Origin: Sulfurimonas sp.
GTDB taxonomy: Bacteria > Campylobacterota > Campylobacteria > Campylobacterales > Sulfurimonadaceae
Direction of reading: 5' to 3'
DNA length: 17,521 nt
Assembly: GCA_002733155.1 (NCBI GenBank)
Contig: NVUO01000033.1
Coordinates: 1 to 17,521, forward strand
Below the pieces are notes generated by a model. The model had not been told where the DNA came from, did not search any database, and saw only the letters and a program-made list of their open reading frames with translations. The position numbers were made by a program, and so were the translations under genes. Position 1 is the stretch's first letter; the number at the start of each line of letters is the position of its first letter. This document shows, piece by piece, positions 7,778-15,738 of this stretch.

Positions 7778-8044
7778 ATGCAAAAAGATAAATTCGATAG
7801 AATTATAAGCTTTTTGCTCGGAGCATCATGGGCGATTGTCATTTTCGGTGCTCTAATAACTTTTCAACTTTTTTCATCTTTAGGTTTTGCCTTAGCCTTC
7901 TTTATTACAATCCTTTTTGTTGTAAGCTCACTTTTTATGATTTTATTTATTGATGCTTTTTCTATAAATAGAAAAAGACTTATAGAAGATAAAAAACAGA
8001 CAAAACTTTTAGAACAAATAAATGAAAAGATAACTACTAATTAA
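7778..8044 (+). CDS. Small two-pass membrane protein, unknown function
   Basis: 88 aa with two hydrophobic helices (about residues 10-30 and 36-57) and a charged, Lys-rich cytoplasmic tail. Starts 21 bases after atpB, so co-transcription is likely, but no ribosome-binding site is visible before the ATG, and the palindrome at the atpB stop lies in the gap. I do not recognise a family. A role beside the ATP synthase is only a guess from position. Confidence 0.7.
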   Translation: MQKDKFDRIISFLLGASWAIVIFGALITFQLFSSLGFALAFFITILFVVSSLFMILFIDAFSINRKRLIEDKKQTKLLEQINEKITTN

Positions 8045-8079
8045 ATAATATTAACTTATTTTTAATAAAGGACCTTGCT

Positions 8080-8417
8080 ATGGGTACACTATACAAAGAA
8101 CTTACATCAAAGATATTGATTTTATAAATAAACAAAAACTTTTTTATATAGCATCATGTGCTAAAAACGAGGTGAACCTTTCACCAAGAGGCTATGATTC
8201 TTTATATATTATAAACACCAGTGAACTATACATGATTGATATGTACGGAAGTGGAAATCGTACAGCTAGAGATATCTTAGATGATGGTGAAATAACTATA
8301 GTTTTTAATGCCTTTGATGGATCCCCAAAGATACTGCGTCTGTTTTGTAAGAGTGTGCCAGTTATGGAATATAAAGAACAAAGACCAGAATTACGTAATG
8401 CAATAATAAAACTATGA
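8080..8417 (+). pseudogene. Decaying pyridoxamine-phosphate-oxidase-like (split-barrel, FMN-binding) gene
   Basis: An ATG with AAAGGA 7 bases upstream opens MGTLYKELTSK. A single missing base around 8108-8112 then shifts the frame, which continues as DIDFINKQKLFYIASCAKN, VNLSPRGYDSL, GSGNRTARDIL and SPKILRLFCK. This is the conserved core of the PPOX-like family that has the NLSPKGYD and GSGNRTARD blocks. After LFCK the protein jumps to SVPVMEYKEQRPELRNAI, which in intact members lies about 40-50 residues further on, so an internal stretch has been deleted. The gene ends early at 8417. Intact members are near 190 aa. Two independent lesions mean it is almost certainly dead. Confidence 0.75.
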
Positions 8418-8472
8418 AGAGCCAGCTAATCTATCTTTTTAGTATAACTTTATAAGATAAAAAGCAAATATT

Positions 8473-8481
8473 TGCTAGAAT
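8473..8481 (+). promoter_or_regulatory. Extended -10 promoter of the gatB operon
   Basis: TGCTAGAAT is an extended -10 element (TGn followed by TAGAAT) ending 32 bases before the gatB ATG at 8514. It lies downstream of the dead PPOX-like gene, so the operon has its own promoter. Confidence 0.5.
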
Positions 8482-8513
8482 AGATGAATTATATAATTTA
8501 TCTAAGGAATAGA

Positions 8514-9941
8514 ATGTTTGAGACAGTTATAGGACTTGAAGTCCATGTACAATTAAACACAAAAACAAAACTTTTTTGCTCGTGTCCTACGAGTTTTAAT
8601 CATAAACAAAATGTAAATACATGTCCAACATGTTTAGCATTGCCTGGTGCATTACCAGTTTTAAATAAAGAAGTTATTCATAAGGCTGTAATGCTTGGAA
8701 CAGCTGTAGATGCTACTATAAATCAAACATCGTTTTTTGATAGAAAATCTTACTTTTATCCAGATAGCCCATCTGCTTTTCAAATTACTCAACTTTATAC
8801 CCCTATAGTTGAACATGGAAAACTTCAAATAGACCTTGAGGATGGAGTTACAAAAACTATACGTATTAATCGTGCCCATATTGAAGCTGATGCTGGAAAA
8901 AACATCCATGATGGTGATATCTCAAAAGTAGATTTAAATCGTGCAGGCACACCACTACTTGAAATTGTATCTGAGCCAGATATGAATTCAGCTGAAGAAG
9001 CTATACTTTACCTTAAAAAACTTCACTCAATTATTCGTTATTTAAATATTGGTGATGCAAATATGCAAGAGGGGTCATTTCGTGTAGATGTAAATGTATC
9101 TATCCGTCCAAAGGGTGATAAAAAACTTTATACTCGTGTAGAAGTAAAAAATATCAACTCATTTAAGTTTATCCAAAAAGCTATAGAACTTGAAGTATCA
9201 CGTCAAAGTGAGGCTTGGGAAGATGGTATTTATGAGAAAGAGATTTGCCAAGAAACTAGACTGTTTGATCAGGTTAAGCAAGAGACTCGTTCTATGCGTG
9301 GGAAAGAAGAGGCAGCAGATTATCGTTACTTCCCTGAACCTGATTTATTAAAGGTAGTAGTTACAGATGAAATTTTAAAAGAGTTTTCTGTAATTCCAGA
9401 ACTTCCAGATGCTAAACATGCTAGATTCATTAAGCAATACAAGATGAATGAATATAACGCTGGAGTAATTACTTCTAGTATTGAAATGGCACACTTTTTT
9501 GAAACTATGATGGCTACAAATGGTGTTAGTGCAAAAACAGCAACTTCACTTTTAACAGTTGAACTTCAAGGTCGTCTAAAAGGTGATGCAAATATTAGTA
9601 ATTCTCCTGTAGATGCACAAAAACTTGGCTTCTTGGCTTCTCGTATAGATGATCAAACTATCTCCGGCAAGGCTGCTAAAGATGTACTTGATTATTTAAT
9701 GGAGAACGATATCGATGTAGATTTGGTTATAGATACTCTAGGACTTAAGCAAGTTACAGATACGGGAGCTATAGAGACTATGTGTGATGAAATTATCTCT
9801 GCAAATCCTGATAAGGTTGAACAATACCAAGCTGGTAAAGATAAACTATTTGGCTTCTTTGTAGGTCAGGTTATGAAAGCATCTAAAGGTAGTGCAAATC
9901 CTCAGGCAGTTAATGAGGTTTTAAAAGCAAAACTAGGATAG
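8514..9941 (+). CDS. gatB: Asp-tRNA(Asn)/Glu-tRNA(Gln) amidotransferase subunit B
   Basis: GatB binds misacylated Glu-tRNA(Gln) or Asp-tRNA(Asn) and, with GatA and GatC, amidates it; organisms with this system commonly lack a direct GlnRS. Diagnostic blocks are [20 protein letters not shown] at the start, [27 protein letters not shown] and [20 protein letters not shown]. The C-terminal helical YqeY-like tail ends in NEVLKAKL. I choose ATG 8514 (475 aa) over an in-frame ATG at 8484, because AAGGA lies 5 bases before it and the family begins with this motif. It starts a tight operon with the channel gene, the RCK-like gene and gpsA. The cysteines of the CPTC motif fit the zinc site. Confidence 0.96.
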   Translation: MFETVIGLEVHVQLNTKTKLFCSCPTSFNHKQNVNTCPTCLALPGALPVLNKEVIHKAVMLGTAVDATINQTSFFDRKSYFYPDSPSAFQITQLYTPIVEHGKLQIDLEDGVTKTIRINRAHIEADAGKNIHDGDISKVDLNRAGTPLLEIVSEPDMNSAEEAILYLKKLHSIIRYLNIGDANMQEGSFRVDVNVSIRPKGDKKLYTRVEVKNINSFKFIQKAIELEVSRQSEAWEDGIYEKEICQETRLFDQVKQETRSMRGKEEAADYRYFPEPDLLKVVVTDEILKEFSVIPELPDAKHARFIKQYKMNEYNAGVITSSIEMAHFFETMMATNGVSAKTATSLLTVELQGRLKGDANISNSPVDAQKLGFLASRIDDQTISGKAAKDVLDYLMENDIDVDLVIDTLGLKQVTDTGAIETMCDEIISANPDKVEQYQAGKDKLFGFFVGQVMKASKGSANPQAVNEVLKAKLG

Positions 9942-9944
9942 GTT

Positions 9945-11501
9945 TTGCTTAAGTTTTTGTTAGTAGATATAGCGTATTTCTTAAATACATCTAATAAATA
10001 TGCAAAGATAAAGTTATTTTTTTATGACTTTTTAGAAAATAACTCTAATAAATATAAAAGATATTTTGATTTTTTTATGATTACACTTATTTTAATAAGT
10101 GTAGTTATCCTTATACGAGAAGTAAAGTTTCATGTTAGTGATGAGCTTCTTTTTTTTAATAATTTCGTTATTTCCATTATTTTTTTAATTGAATATATAT
10201 TAAGATTGTGGCTTAGTGGTAGTGTTAGTACTATTATAATAAAGCAAAATGAACATGATACTATGCTTGGAAATAAGTTTAAATTTTCTAAGGCTCTAAA
10301 AGATATTTTAATTTTAAAAATAAAATATGTATTATCTATAAAAGCAATTATAGACTTATTGGCTATCCTTCCATTCTTTCATCAGTTAAGATTATTACGT
10401 TTATTTATACTTTTTAGGGTCTTTAAACTTTTTAGATATACCAAAAGTATTCAAACATTTAGCTCAGTTATATCTTCTAAAAAGTTTGAATTTTTAACTC
10501 TAATGATTTTTGCATCCTTAGTTGTATTTATCTCATCAATATTAATATATGCAATGGAGGCAAATAACCCAGCTTCATCTATAAATACACTTTTTGAGGC
10601 TATTTACTGGTCAATAGTTACCATATCAACTGTGGGATATGGAGATATTACCCCAGTTAGTGAAGCTGGAAGAATTGTAGCTATATTTGTTATAATAGCT
10701 GGAATCGCAGTTTTTTCATTTACTACATCTTTAGTGGTTACAGCCTTTACTGAAAAGTTAGATGAGATAAAAGATTTAAAATTAGTAAATGATATATCTA
10801 AAATAAAAGAGTTTTATTTAATCTGTGGTTATGAGAGTGTAGCTAAGGATGTTGCTTTAAAACTTAGTAGTAACTTTAAGGTTATTATACTTGATGAGGA
10901 TGCCTCTAGAATAGAGTTAGCAAAAAAAGATGGTTTTATAGCTCTTAATTATGACCCTGGTAGTGTTCAAAGTTACTTAAAACTTAAAATAGATATAGAT
11001 ACTCAAGTAAAAGCTATACTTTGTTTATCTAATAGTGATGTAGAAAATGTATATACAGCGCTTACAGTTCGCTCGATAAATAAGGATATATTTATTTTGT
11101 CTATCTTATTAGATGGGGCAAACAAAAATAAATTGAAGTTTGCTGGTGTAAATGAACTTCTTTATGAAAAAGAATTAGTTGGAATGATTGCAAAAGAATA
11201 TGTAGGTCAGTCTGTTGCCTTTGAAGTTATTCATGCCCTTAGGTCAAACTATAATGGTATAGATATGCAAGAGATAGTTATAAATGATAGAATTCTTAGC
11301 TCCTTTAGTTTAGTTAGAGATTTAAATAATAGAAAATATAATATTGTACTTTTAGGTGTATATAAAAAAGATAAAAAAGTATTTTTGTTTAACTCAAAAG
11401 ATGAGACTGTATTAGAAAAGGGTGACTTTTTACTAATAGTTGGTGATGAAAAGTTTATAAAAGAGTTTGATAAATATCTACATAAAAGGCAGATTAAATG
11501 A
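9945..11501 (+). CDS. Voltage-gated K+ channel with C-terminal RCK (TrkA) domain
   Basis: This 518-aa protein has six membrane segments. S1 is near residues 42-60 and S2 near 70-90. S4 is a classic voltage sensor with a charge at nearly every third residue (Arg149, Arg152, Arg158, Lys161, Arg164). S5 is near 183-204, the pore helix carries filter TVGYGD at 229-234, and S6 is near 242-268. A cytoplasmic TrkA-N/RCK domain follows from about 289, then a TrkA-C-like end. The RCK nucleotide loop reads CGYESVA, lacking the second Gly of the usual GxGxxA/G, so NAD binding may be altered. The start is TTG at 9945, three bases after the gatB stop, with AGGA 6 bases upstream; no ATG occurs before residue 45. 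Role: gated K+ flux across the inner membrane. Confidence 0.9.
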   Translation: MLKFLLVDIAYFLNTSNKYAKIKLFFYDFLENNSNKYKRYFDFFMITLILISVVILIREVKFHVSDELLFFNNFVISIIFLIEYILRLWLSGSVSTIIIKQNEHDTMLGNKFKFSKALKDILILKIKYVLSIKAIIDLLAILPFFHQLRLLRLFILFRVFKLFRYTKSIQTFSSVISSKKFEFLTLMIFASLVVFISSILIYAMEANNPASSINTLFEAIYWSIVTISTVGYGDITPVSEAGRIVAIFVIIAGIAVFSFTTSLVVTAFTEKLDEIKDLKLVNDISKIKEFYLICGYESVAKDVALKLSSNFKVIILDEDASRIELAKKDGFIALNYDPGSVQSYLKLKIDIDTQVKAILCLSNSDVENVYTALTVRSINKDIFILSILLDGANKNKLKFAGVNELLYEKELVGMIAKEYVGQSVAFEVIHALRSNYNGIDMQEIVINDRILSSFSLVRDLNNRKYNIVLLGVYKKDKKVFLFNSKDETVLEKGDFLLIVGDEKFIKEFDKYLHKRQIK

Positions 11502-12196
11502 AAAATGCTTTAATATTTGGATACAACGATTATGCTTTTGAAATAGCAAAAAATATATCATCTACATATGAAAATGTTTGTATATTTAAATTACATGATG
11601 ATAAAAGTTCACTTGCTAAAGAGCAAGAAAAATATAAAATTTATGGATTTGATCTTAGTGATGACTGGGATGAGATTGTAAATGATTTTGATGTATCTGA
11701 GTCTATAGTTTTTTGTACACTAGAAGATATAGCAAAAAATGTGTTTTTAACAATCTCTTTAAGGGATACTTTTAAGGATTTAATTATCATATCTATAGCT
11801 CAGGGAAAAGAGAGTGCATCAAAACTAGAATTAGCTGGAGCATCTAGGGTAATACCAACTACAGAGACTACAGCAAAGATTATAGTAGATATGTTGGAAA
11901 AACCAGTTGTCACAAAGGTCTTACATAGTATCTTGTATGAGCAAAATGATTTGCAAATTGCTCAAATAAAAGTAAATAAAAATAATATATTTGATGATAA
12001 GTATCCAGCAGATATTAACTGGAGTAGGGAGTATAAAATTATACTTTTATCTGTTGTTTATGAAGATATGAGCCAAGAATTTATATATTCTAATAAAGCT
12101 AAGCATCATCCTATACAAAGTGGGGATATTTTTGTTGTAGTTGGGTATGATAAAGATATAATAAATTTTGAACAATTACTAGGGAGTAGGGTTTGA
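11498..12196 (+). CDS. RCK/TrkA-like soluble protein
   Basis: This 232-aa protein has a Rossmann-like N-terminal half (ALIFGYNDYAFEIAKNI) and a C-terminal half resembling TrkA-C (SGDIFVVVGYDKDI), without membrane segments. It looks like a second RCK unit for the channel encoded just upstream; many RCK assemblies are rings of eight domains built from two kinds of RCK. The dinucleotide loop is degenerate (GYNDYA instead of GxGxxG), as in the channel's own domain. ATGA overlap with the channel stop and an AAAAGG site 8 bases upstream show coupling. A regulatory subunit role is inference from neighbourhood and fold. Confidence 0.75.
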   Translation: MKNALIFGYNDYAFEIAKNISSTYENVCIFKLHDDKSSLAKEQEKYKIYGFDLSDDWDEIVNDFDVSESIVFCTLEDIAKNVFLTISLRDTFKDLIIISIAQGKESASKLELAGASRVIPTTETTAKIIVDMLEKPVVTKVLHSILYEQNDLQIAQIKVNKNNIFDDKYPADINWSREYKIILLSVVYEDMSQEFIYSNKAKHHPIQSGDIFVVVGYDKDIINFEQLLGSRV

Positions 12197-13083
12197 GTAA
12201 GATAGGTGTGATAGGGGCTGGTAAGTGGGGTTCTGCATTGGCATATGCATTTGGAATAAATAATGAAGTATATATAAGTTCACGTACAGCTAGGGATATG
12301 AAAAATTTTGTATCTTTGGAAGAAATTTTAGAATGTGAGTACTTAGTTATAACTGTACCAGCTCAAGAAGTCTCATCTTGGTTGAAGAATAACTTTGTTT
12401 TTAAAAACCAGAAGATACTTGTAGCATCTAAAGGTATAGAAGCAAGTAGTGGTAAATTTTTAAATGAGATCTATTCTAAATATATACCAGATTCTAACCT
12501 TTGTTTTCTATCCGGTCCATCGTTCGCATCTGAGGTTATCTTATCACTTCCTACAGCTTTAGTTATAAACTCTAAAAATGAAGACTTAAGTGAAAAATTT
12601 GCTACACTATTTCCAGACTTTATAAAGGCGTATACATCAACAGATGTAGTTGGTGCTGAAGTAGCTGGTGCATATAAAAATGTTATAGCTATAGCTGCTG
12701 GAATTTGTGAGGGACTTGGACTTGGTAAAAATGCAGCAGCAGCTTTAATCTCTCGTGGTTTAGTAGAGATGCAAAGATTTGGTTTGGCATATGGTGCTAA
12801 GGCTGAGACATTTACAGGGCTTGGTGGGGCTGGTGACTTGTTTTTAACAGCTAGCTCAAACATGAGTAGAAACTTTCGTGTAGGGTTAGGTATAGCTAAA
12901 GGTAAAAATCAAGCTGAGATTCTAAAAGACTTAGGTGAGGTAGCTGAGGGTATTGGCACTACTTACGCTCTAAGTAGAATCTCTAAAGAAAAAGATTTAT
13001 ACCTACCAATAGCTAAAGAGGTTTATGAGATGCTTGAGGGTAAAAGCCCACAAGAGAGTTTGAAAGACTTGCTTTCTCAATAG
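12193..13083 (+). CDS. gpsA: Glycerol-3-phosphate dehydrogenase [NAD(P)+]
   Basis: GpsA reduces dihydroxyacetone phosphate to sn-glycerol 3-phosphate, the backbone of phospholipids. The N-terminal Rossmann loop is GVIGAGKWGSALA. The family blocks LVASKGIEAS, LSGPSFASEV, GAYKNVIAIAAGICEGLG (catalytic Lys in AYKN) and FTGLGGAGDLFLT follow in order. At 296 aa it is slightly shorter than the roughly 335 aa of E. coli, normal for this phylum. The start is TTG 12193, overlapping the preceding TGA, with AGGGAG 6 bases upstream. It is the last gene of the gatB operon. I see no T-rich hairpin after it. Confidence 0.95.
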   Translation: MSKIGVIGAGKWGSALAYAFGINNEVYISSRTARDMKNFVSLEEILECEYLVITVPAQEVSSWLKNNFVFKNQKILVASKGIEASSGKFLNEIYSKYIPDSNLCFLSGPSFASEVILSLPTALVINSKNEDLSEKFATLFPDFIKAYTSTDVVGAEVAGAYKNVIAIAAGICEGLGLGKNAAAALISRGLVEMQRFGLAYGAKAETFTGLGGAGDLFLTASSNMSRNFRVGLGIAKGKNQAEILKDLGEVAEGIGTTYALSRISKEKDLYLPIAKEVYEMLEGKSPQESLKDLLSQ

Positions 13084-13106
13084 TTACCAAATTTACTTAT
13101 TGTCTA

Positions 13107-13377
13107 TTACAAATTATTATCTTTAAATGTTAGCTCTTCAATAGTTTAATGTAGAGGTCAATGTTATCAACACTTTTGTGATAAACATCTTGCCAAATTT
13201 TATTATCATGATAAGTAGTTATTGATTTATTAAGTTCATAATTATCTATATAACCTTATCATCATCAAAGCCAAGAGCAAAGTAACTTTTCCTTGCACTT
13301 TGTATAACAAAATATTGGTTTGCACTAACTAATTCTTTGATAGAATCTAAATTATAGTGCGATACTCTTTTTTGCAT
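13107..13377 (-). pseudogene. Broken mqsR-like mRNA interferase toxin gene
   Basis: On the minus strand an ATG at 13377 opens MQKRVSHYNLDSIKELV, then SARKSYFALGFDDDKVI and a stop at 13246-13248. In the next frame the sequence continues DNYELNKSITTYHDNKIWQD and VYHKSVDNIDLYIKL. After a second shift it reads TIEELTFKDNNL to a TAA at 13107-13109. The order MxKR.PHY.L..IK.LV - GF - KS.TTY.D..IWQDVYH - YIK is that of MqsR, a ribosome-independent RNase toxin. Part of the segment between the GF block and the KSMTTY block also appears missing. No mqsA antitoxin gene is present on either side: downstream lies gpsA, upstream only about 60 bases of noncoding sequence. Two frameshifts make it inactive. 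Confidence 0.75.
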
Positions 13378-13438
13378 TAAAATCATTCTTAAATACGATA
13401 TTAACCAAATAGGTTAAATTTATCAAGAAATGTTTTAC

Positions 13439-13885
13439 CTAATTATAGGCTGGTTGAGTAGAAAGTTGGTAGTTCGTATACATATAATAAAAAGTACCTC
13501 CAAGATATATTAACCATCCAACTATTGGAATAAACAATAAAATTGTTATTAGAAAATGTATTGCTGTTGGAACTATTGTGCTTCCGATAGCTTGTTTTGC
13601 AATAAACAACCTTGATATAAATGTACCAATAAATCCAAAGAAAAATGTGATACCAACTGCAACTAATCCTAATAATGTACTTGTGTTTTCTGCAACTTGG
13701 TCTTTAACAAAATATATATCTTTAGCATTTCCTTCCGCATCTGTTTCAAAATCTACTTTCATCTCTTTTTGTGGCTTAATACTATCTTTCCAATTTTCTT
13801 TTGAAAATTTATACCTTGAACCATTGTCTCCTGATATTGTTCCTGTATTATCACTAATATCATATCCTAGAATTCTACCTATCAT
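13439..13885 (-). CDS. OB-fold (cold-shock-like) domain fused to membrane region
   Basis: 148 aa from ATG 13885, chosen because a perfect AAGGAG lies 7 bases upstream; an in-frame TTG at 13891 is too close to that site. Residues 1-60 (GRILGYDISDNTGTISGDNG, RYKFSKENWK, VDFETDAEGNAKDIYFV) look like the small beta-barrel domain related to cold-shock domains that is found at the N-terminus of many small membrane proteins. The remainder has two strongly hydrophobic segments (LLGLVAVGITFFFGFIG and FLITILLFIPIVGWLIYLGG). The function is not known to me. Monocistronic on this strand. Confidence 0.75.
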   Translation of the reverse strand: MIGRILGYDISDNTGTISGDNGSRYKFSKENWKDSIKPQKEMKVDFETDAEGNAKDIYFVKDQVAENTSTLLGLVAVGITFFFGFIGTFISRLFIAKQAIGSTIVPTAIHFLITILLFIPIVGWLIYLGGTFYYMYTNYQLSTQPAYN

Positions 13886-13952
13886 ACTCAATCTCCTTAA
13901 AATTATTGTGCTAATAAATCAGTCACATAATAAATTTCAAGTGAAACTTGTC

Positions 13953-13987
13953 ATCTAACGTTTATTGCTCTCCTTGCATTTGTTATA
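13953..13987. repeat. Short edge element resembling the structured repeat family (degenerate)
   Basis: ATCTAACGTTTA at the left and TTGTTATA at the right face each other over 35 bases. Read on the minus strand this is TATAACAA...AAACGTTAGAT, whose last seven bases fit the GTTRRRY core of integron attC sites. The inside lacks the long stem of copies A to C, so it would be a truncated or unrelated site. Confidence 0.3.
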
Positions 13988-13994
13988 AATCTTG

Positions 13995-14240
13995 TTAAAT
14001 ATGTCCTTGGTAAAGATCAAAAATAGGGAAGGCAAGTTCGTAGTCGTTCCATTCTATTTCACCATATTCTAAATTAAAATTTTCAAATAATTGTTTGTTT
14101 TTATACTTTTGTATATCAGGATGAGATGAAGATAAAATAAATGGTTTAAAATCAACAGTGTTTTCTTTACCATCATTAAATTTAAAGTGTATTTTATAGT
14201 CAGATATATAATCTGCTTCTTCTATGTTTATAGTTTTCAT
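13995..14240 (-). CDS. DUF2442 family protein
   Basis: 81 aa with the DUF2442 pattern: an early YISDYKIHFKFNDGKENTVD strand pair, DFKPFI, then LFENFNLEYGEIEWNDYELA. These are small beta-rich proteins of unknown biochemical role, commonly encoded directly after a DUF4160 gene. That is the case here: its ATG overlaps the DUF4160 stop as TAATG. Such pairs are listed as putative toxin-antitoxin modules; I cannot tell which partner would be toxic. Confidence 0.8.
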   Translation of the reverse strand: MKTINIEEADYISDYKIHFKFNDGKENTVDFKPFILSSSHPDIQKYKNKQLFENFNLEYGEIEWNDYELAFPIFDLYQGHI

Positions 14241-14545
14241 TATTTTACCTTTCCTTCAATTTTTATACATACAATTGATTTATGATAAACAAAATAATCT
14301 ATCCATTTTTGTACAATATCGTCTTTGAATGTTTCTACAAAATTTTTGAACTCTTTTAGTTCCTTTTTCGATAAAGGTTTTCTGCCTTTTACATCGCTTA
14401 TTCTAATTTCAACAACTTTTCCATCTACAATAATAAACTCGGCTTTTGATTCAAGACCTTGATGCTTTCCATGAACATGGATTGGTTCATGCTCATTTGA
14501 GTAAAACATTATAATTATTCCAAGGTATTCAAAAATTTTAGGCAT
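14240..14545 (-). CDS. DUF4160 family protein
   Basis: 101 aa opening MPKIFEYLGIIIMFYSNEHE, then PIHVHGKHQGLESKAEF, the hallmark FYS.(D/E)H.P.HVH signature of DUF4160. KKELKEF and a C-terminal WIDYF helix follow. The conserved His residues suggest a metal or nucleic-acid site, but no activity is established as far as I know. ATG with GAGGA close upstream. It is the first gene of a two-gene operon with DUF2442; the C-terminal tail after WIDYF (VYHKSIVCIKIEGKVK) is longer than in typical members. Confidence 0.8.
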   Translation of the reverse strand: MPKIFEYLGIIIMFYSNEHEPIHVHGKHQGLESKAEFIIVDGKVVEIRISDVKGRKPLSKKELKEFKNFVETFKDDIVQKWIDYFVYHKSIVCIKIEGKVK

Positions 14546-14590
14546 TAAGTCCTCACTTACTTCTTTTTACAATTATAGCAAATTTTACTA

Positions 14591-14942
14591 CTATCGAATT
14601 GCTGATATTGGATTAAAACTAAACTTTCCATTTTCTTTTATAAGGGTAGGTGTAATTTTAACTACAGTTTCCTTATTGTTAAAATTGTTAATATATTTTA
14701 TTGATATTGTCGTAACATAGAAATCATCCGTTCTCTTCTCTATATCTTCTATCTTAGCACCTGTTAATGTTTTGTACTCAAAACTATTAAGCAAGTCTCC
14801 AGCAGGTTAATTTTGTCTATCTCTCCAACTCTGTTGAGTATACTTTACCATCTCTTTAAAATTCTTATATTACTGGTTTAAACATACCAATAATCATTCC
14901 AATTATTGAACCTAAAAATAAAAATACGAAAAAATTTGCCAT
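14591..14942 (-). pseudogene. Membrane-anchored small protein gene, broken by a frameshift and a stop
   Basis: Reading leftward from an ATG at 14942 gives MANFFVFLFLGSIIGMIIGM then FKPVI, a clear N-terminal membrane anchor, before a TAA. A frame change leads into YKNFKEMVKYTQQSWRDRQN, a second in-frame TAA, and then PAGDLLNSFEYKTLTGAKIE. From there it continues to IRKENGKF-like sequence ending in NPISAIR at 14591. The pieces join naturally as one protein of about 116 residues, so the TTG-started 67-aa frame at 14591-14794 is probably only its 3' fragment. The family is not recognised. The 5' end starts about 20 bases from the edge of hairpin element C. Confidence 0.55.
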
Positions 14943-14962
14943 AGTTTTTGTCTCATTGTGTT

Positions 14963-15029
14963 TATAACGGTTGTCTTGAGAAATAAGTTGCCCGCTAGGG
15001 TCACTTATTCTCTCTTAGTTCTTGTTATA
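14963..15029. repeat. Structured repeat element, copy C (attC-like)
   Basis: Outer boxes TATAAC (14963-14968) and GTTATA (15024-15029) pair exactly. After an unpaired spacer, GAGAAATAAG (14978-14987) pairs with CTTATTCTC (15004-15012), leaving one A extrahelical. The tip is GCCCGCTAGGGTC. Outer box, unpaired spacer, inner box with a bulged base and variable tip is the folded plan of an integron attC site. It lies 3' of the 170-aa coiled-coil gene and 5' of the broken membrane-anchored gene, the expected cassette position. Confidence 0.5.
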
Positions 15030-15077
15030 TTTTAATTTTCTTTATAATATAGTGGTCTGACCAAAAAATTTTAAATA

Positions 15078-15590
15078 TTAAATACTAGAGTTGATTTTTT
15101 CCCTAAATATCTTAATATCATGTGATATTATATCAATATTTTTAAATAAAGATTTTTTACCATACCTTAACTCATGTAGAGCTGTTTTTGCTTCTTTTGC
15201 TTGTGTTTTATAGTTTTGTATTTTGTCTAGTATCTTTTTTGTATCTCCATTAGAGTACTTTTTTAGGGCTTGTATATATCCACTTAAGTATTTTAAAGCA
15301 TCCTTGTAAAAAGATTTATCATCATTTTTGATAGTACCAACTTCTATCATGATAGCTTGTAAATGTTTTTCGAACTCACTTTTAGCGTCTCTTAAATAAA
15401 CTTCTTCATATTGTATAAGCTTTTTCTTTAAAAGAGTATTTTCTTGCTCTAAGGAAAAATTGTATTCATCTAAGAAGATTATATCATTATGATATTCAAT
15501 GATTTCATCATTTAGTTTTTTATTTAGTTTTTTATTTAGAGTAGTTTCTTTTTTTAGCTTTTTTTTGAGTTTTTCAATAGTTTTGTTCAT
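15078..15590 (-). CDS. Coiled-coil protein, unknown function
   Basis: 170 aa from ATG 15590, chosen because AAAGG lies 8 bases upstream; an in-frame TTG at 15644 lies in the promoter region and lacks a site. Residues 3-60 are Lys/Leu/Asn-rich with heptad spacing (KLKKKLKKETTLNKKLNKKL) and likely form a long coiled coil. The second half is also helical. No signal peptide, membrane segment or recognisable catalytic motif is seen. It is transcribed divergently from a small XRE regulator across a 148-base gap containing a TTGAC palindrome, so that regulator probably controls it. Confidence 0.7.
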   Translation of the reverse strand: MNKTIEKLKKKLKKETTLNKKLNKKLNDEIIEYHNDIIFLDEYNFSLEQENTLLKKKLIQYEEVYLRDAKSEFEKHLQAIMIEVGTIKNDDKSFYKDALKYLSGYIQALKKYSNGDTKKILDKIQNYKTQAKEAKTALHELRYGKKSLFKNIDIISHDIKIFREKINSSI

Positions 15591-15649
15591 AATACTTACC
15601 TTTTTATCTTTTTGATTTAAATAAATAATGTAATTAAGTGACAATAGTT

Positions 15650-15661
15650 ATTGACGTCAAT
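15650..15661. promoter_or_regulatory. Putative operator in the divergent promoter region
   Basis: ATTGACGTCAAT is a perfect 12-bp palindrome. The half-site TTGAC recurs at 15667-15671 and its complement GTCAA at 15703-15707. On the minus strand TTGACG here could serve as a -35 with TTAATT 17 bases on, and TTGACA at 15667 reads toward the XRE gene. Placement between divergent genes fits autorepression by the XRE protein. Confidence 0.45.
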
Positions 15662-15738
15662 ATATATTGACAATTGCAATAATATCATCATTCAAATAGA
15701 ATGTCAACATACATTCATTAACAATAAATAGGATAAAG

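Noticed and set aside
12471..12863. Long minus-strand open frame opposite gpsA
   Set aside because: Its Pro/Ala/Ser-rich translation is the mirror of the conserved gpsA codons; no ribosome site and no family features.
13578..13958. Plus-strand open frame over the OB-fold membrane protein
   Set aside because: The minus-strand gene has a perfect AAGGAG and recognisable domain; this frame has neither.
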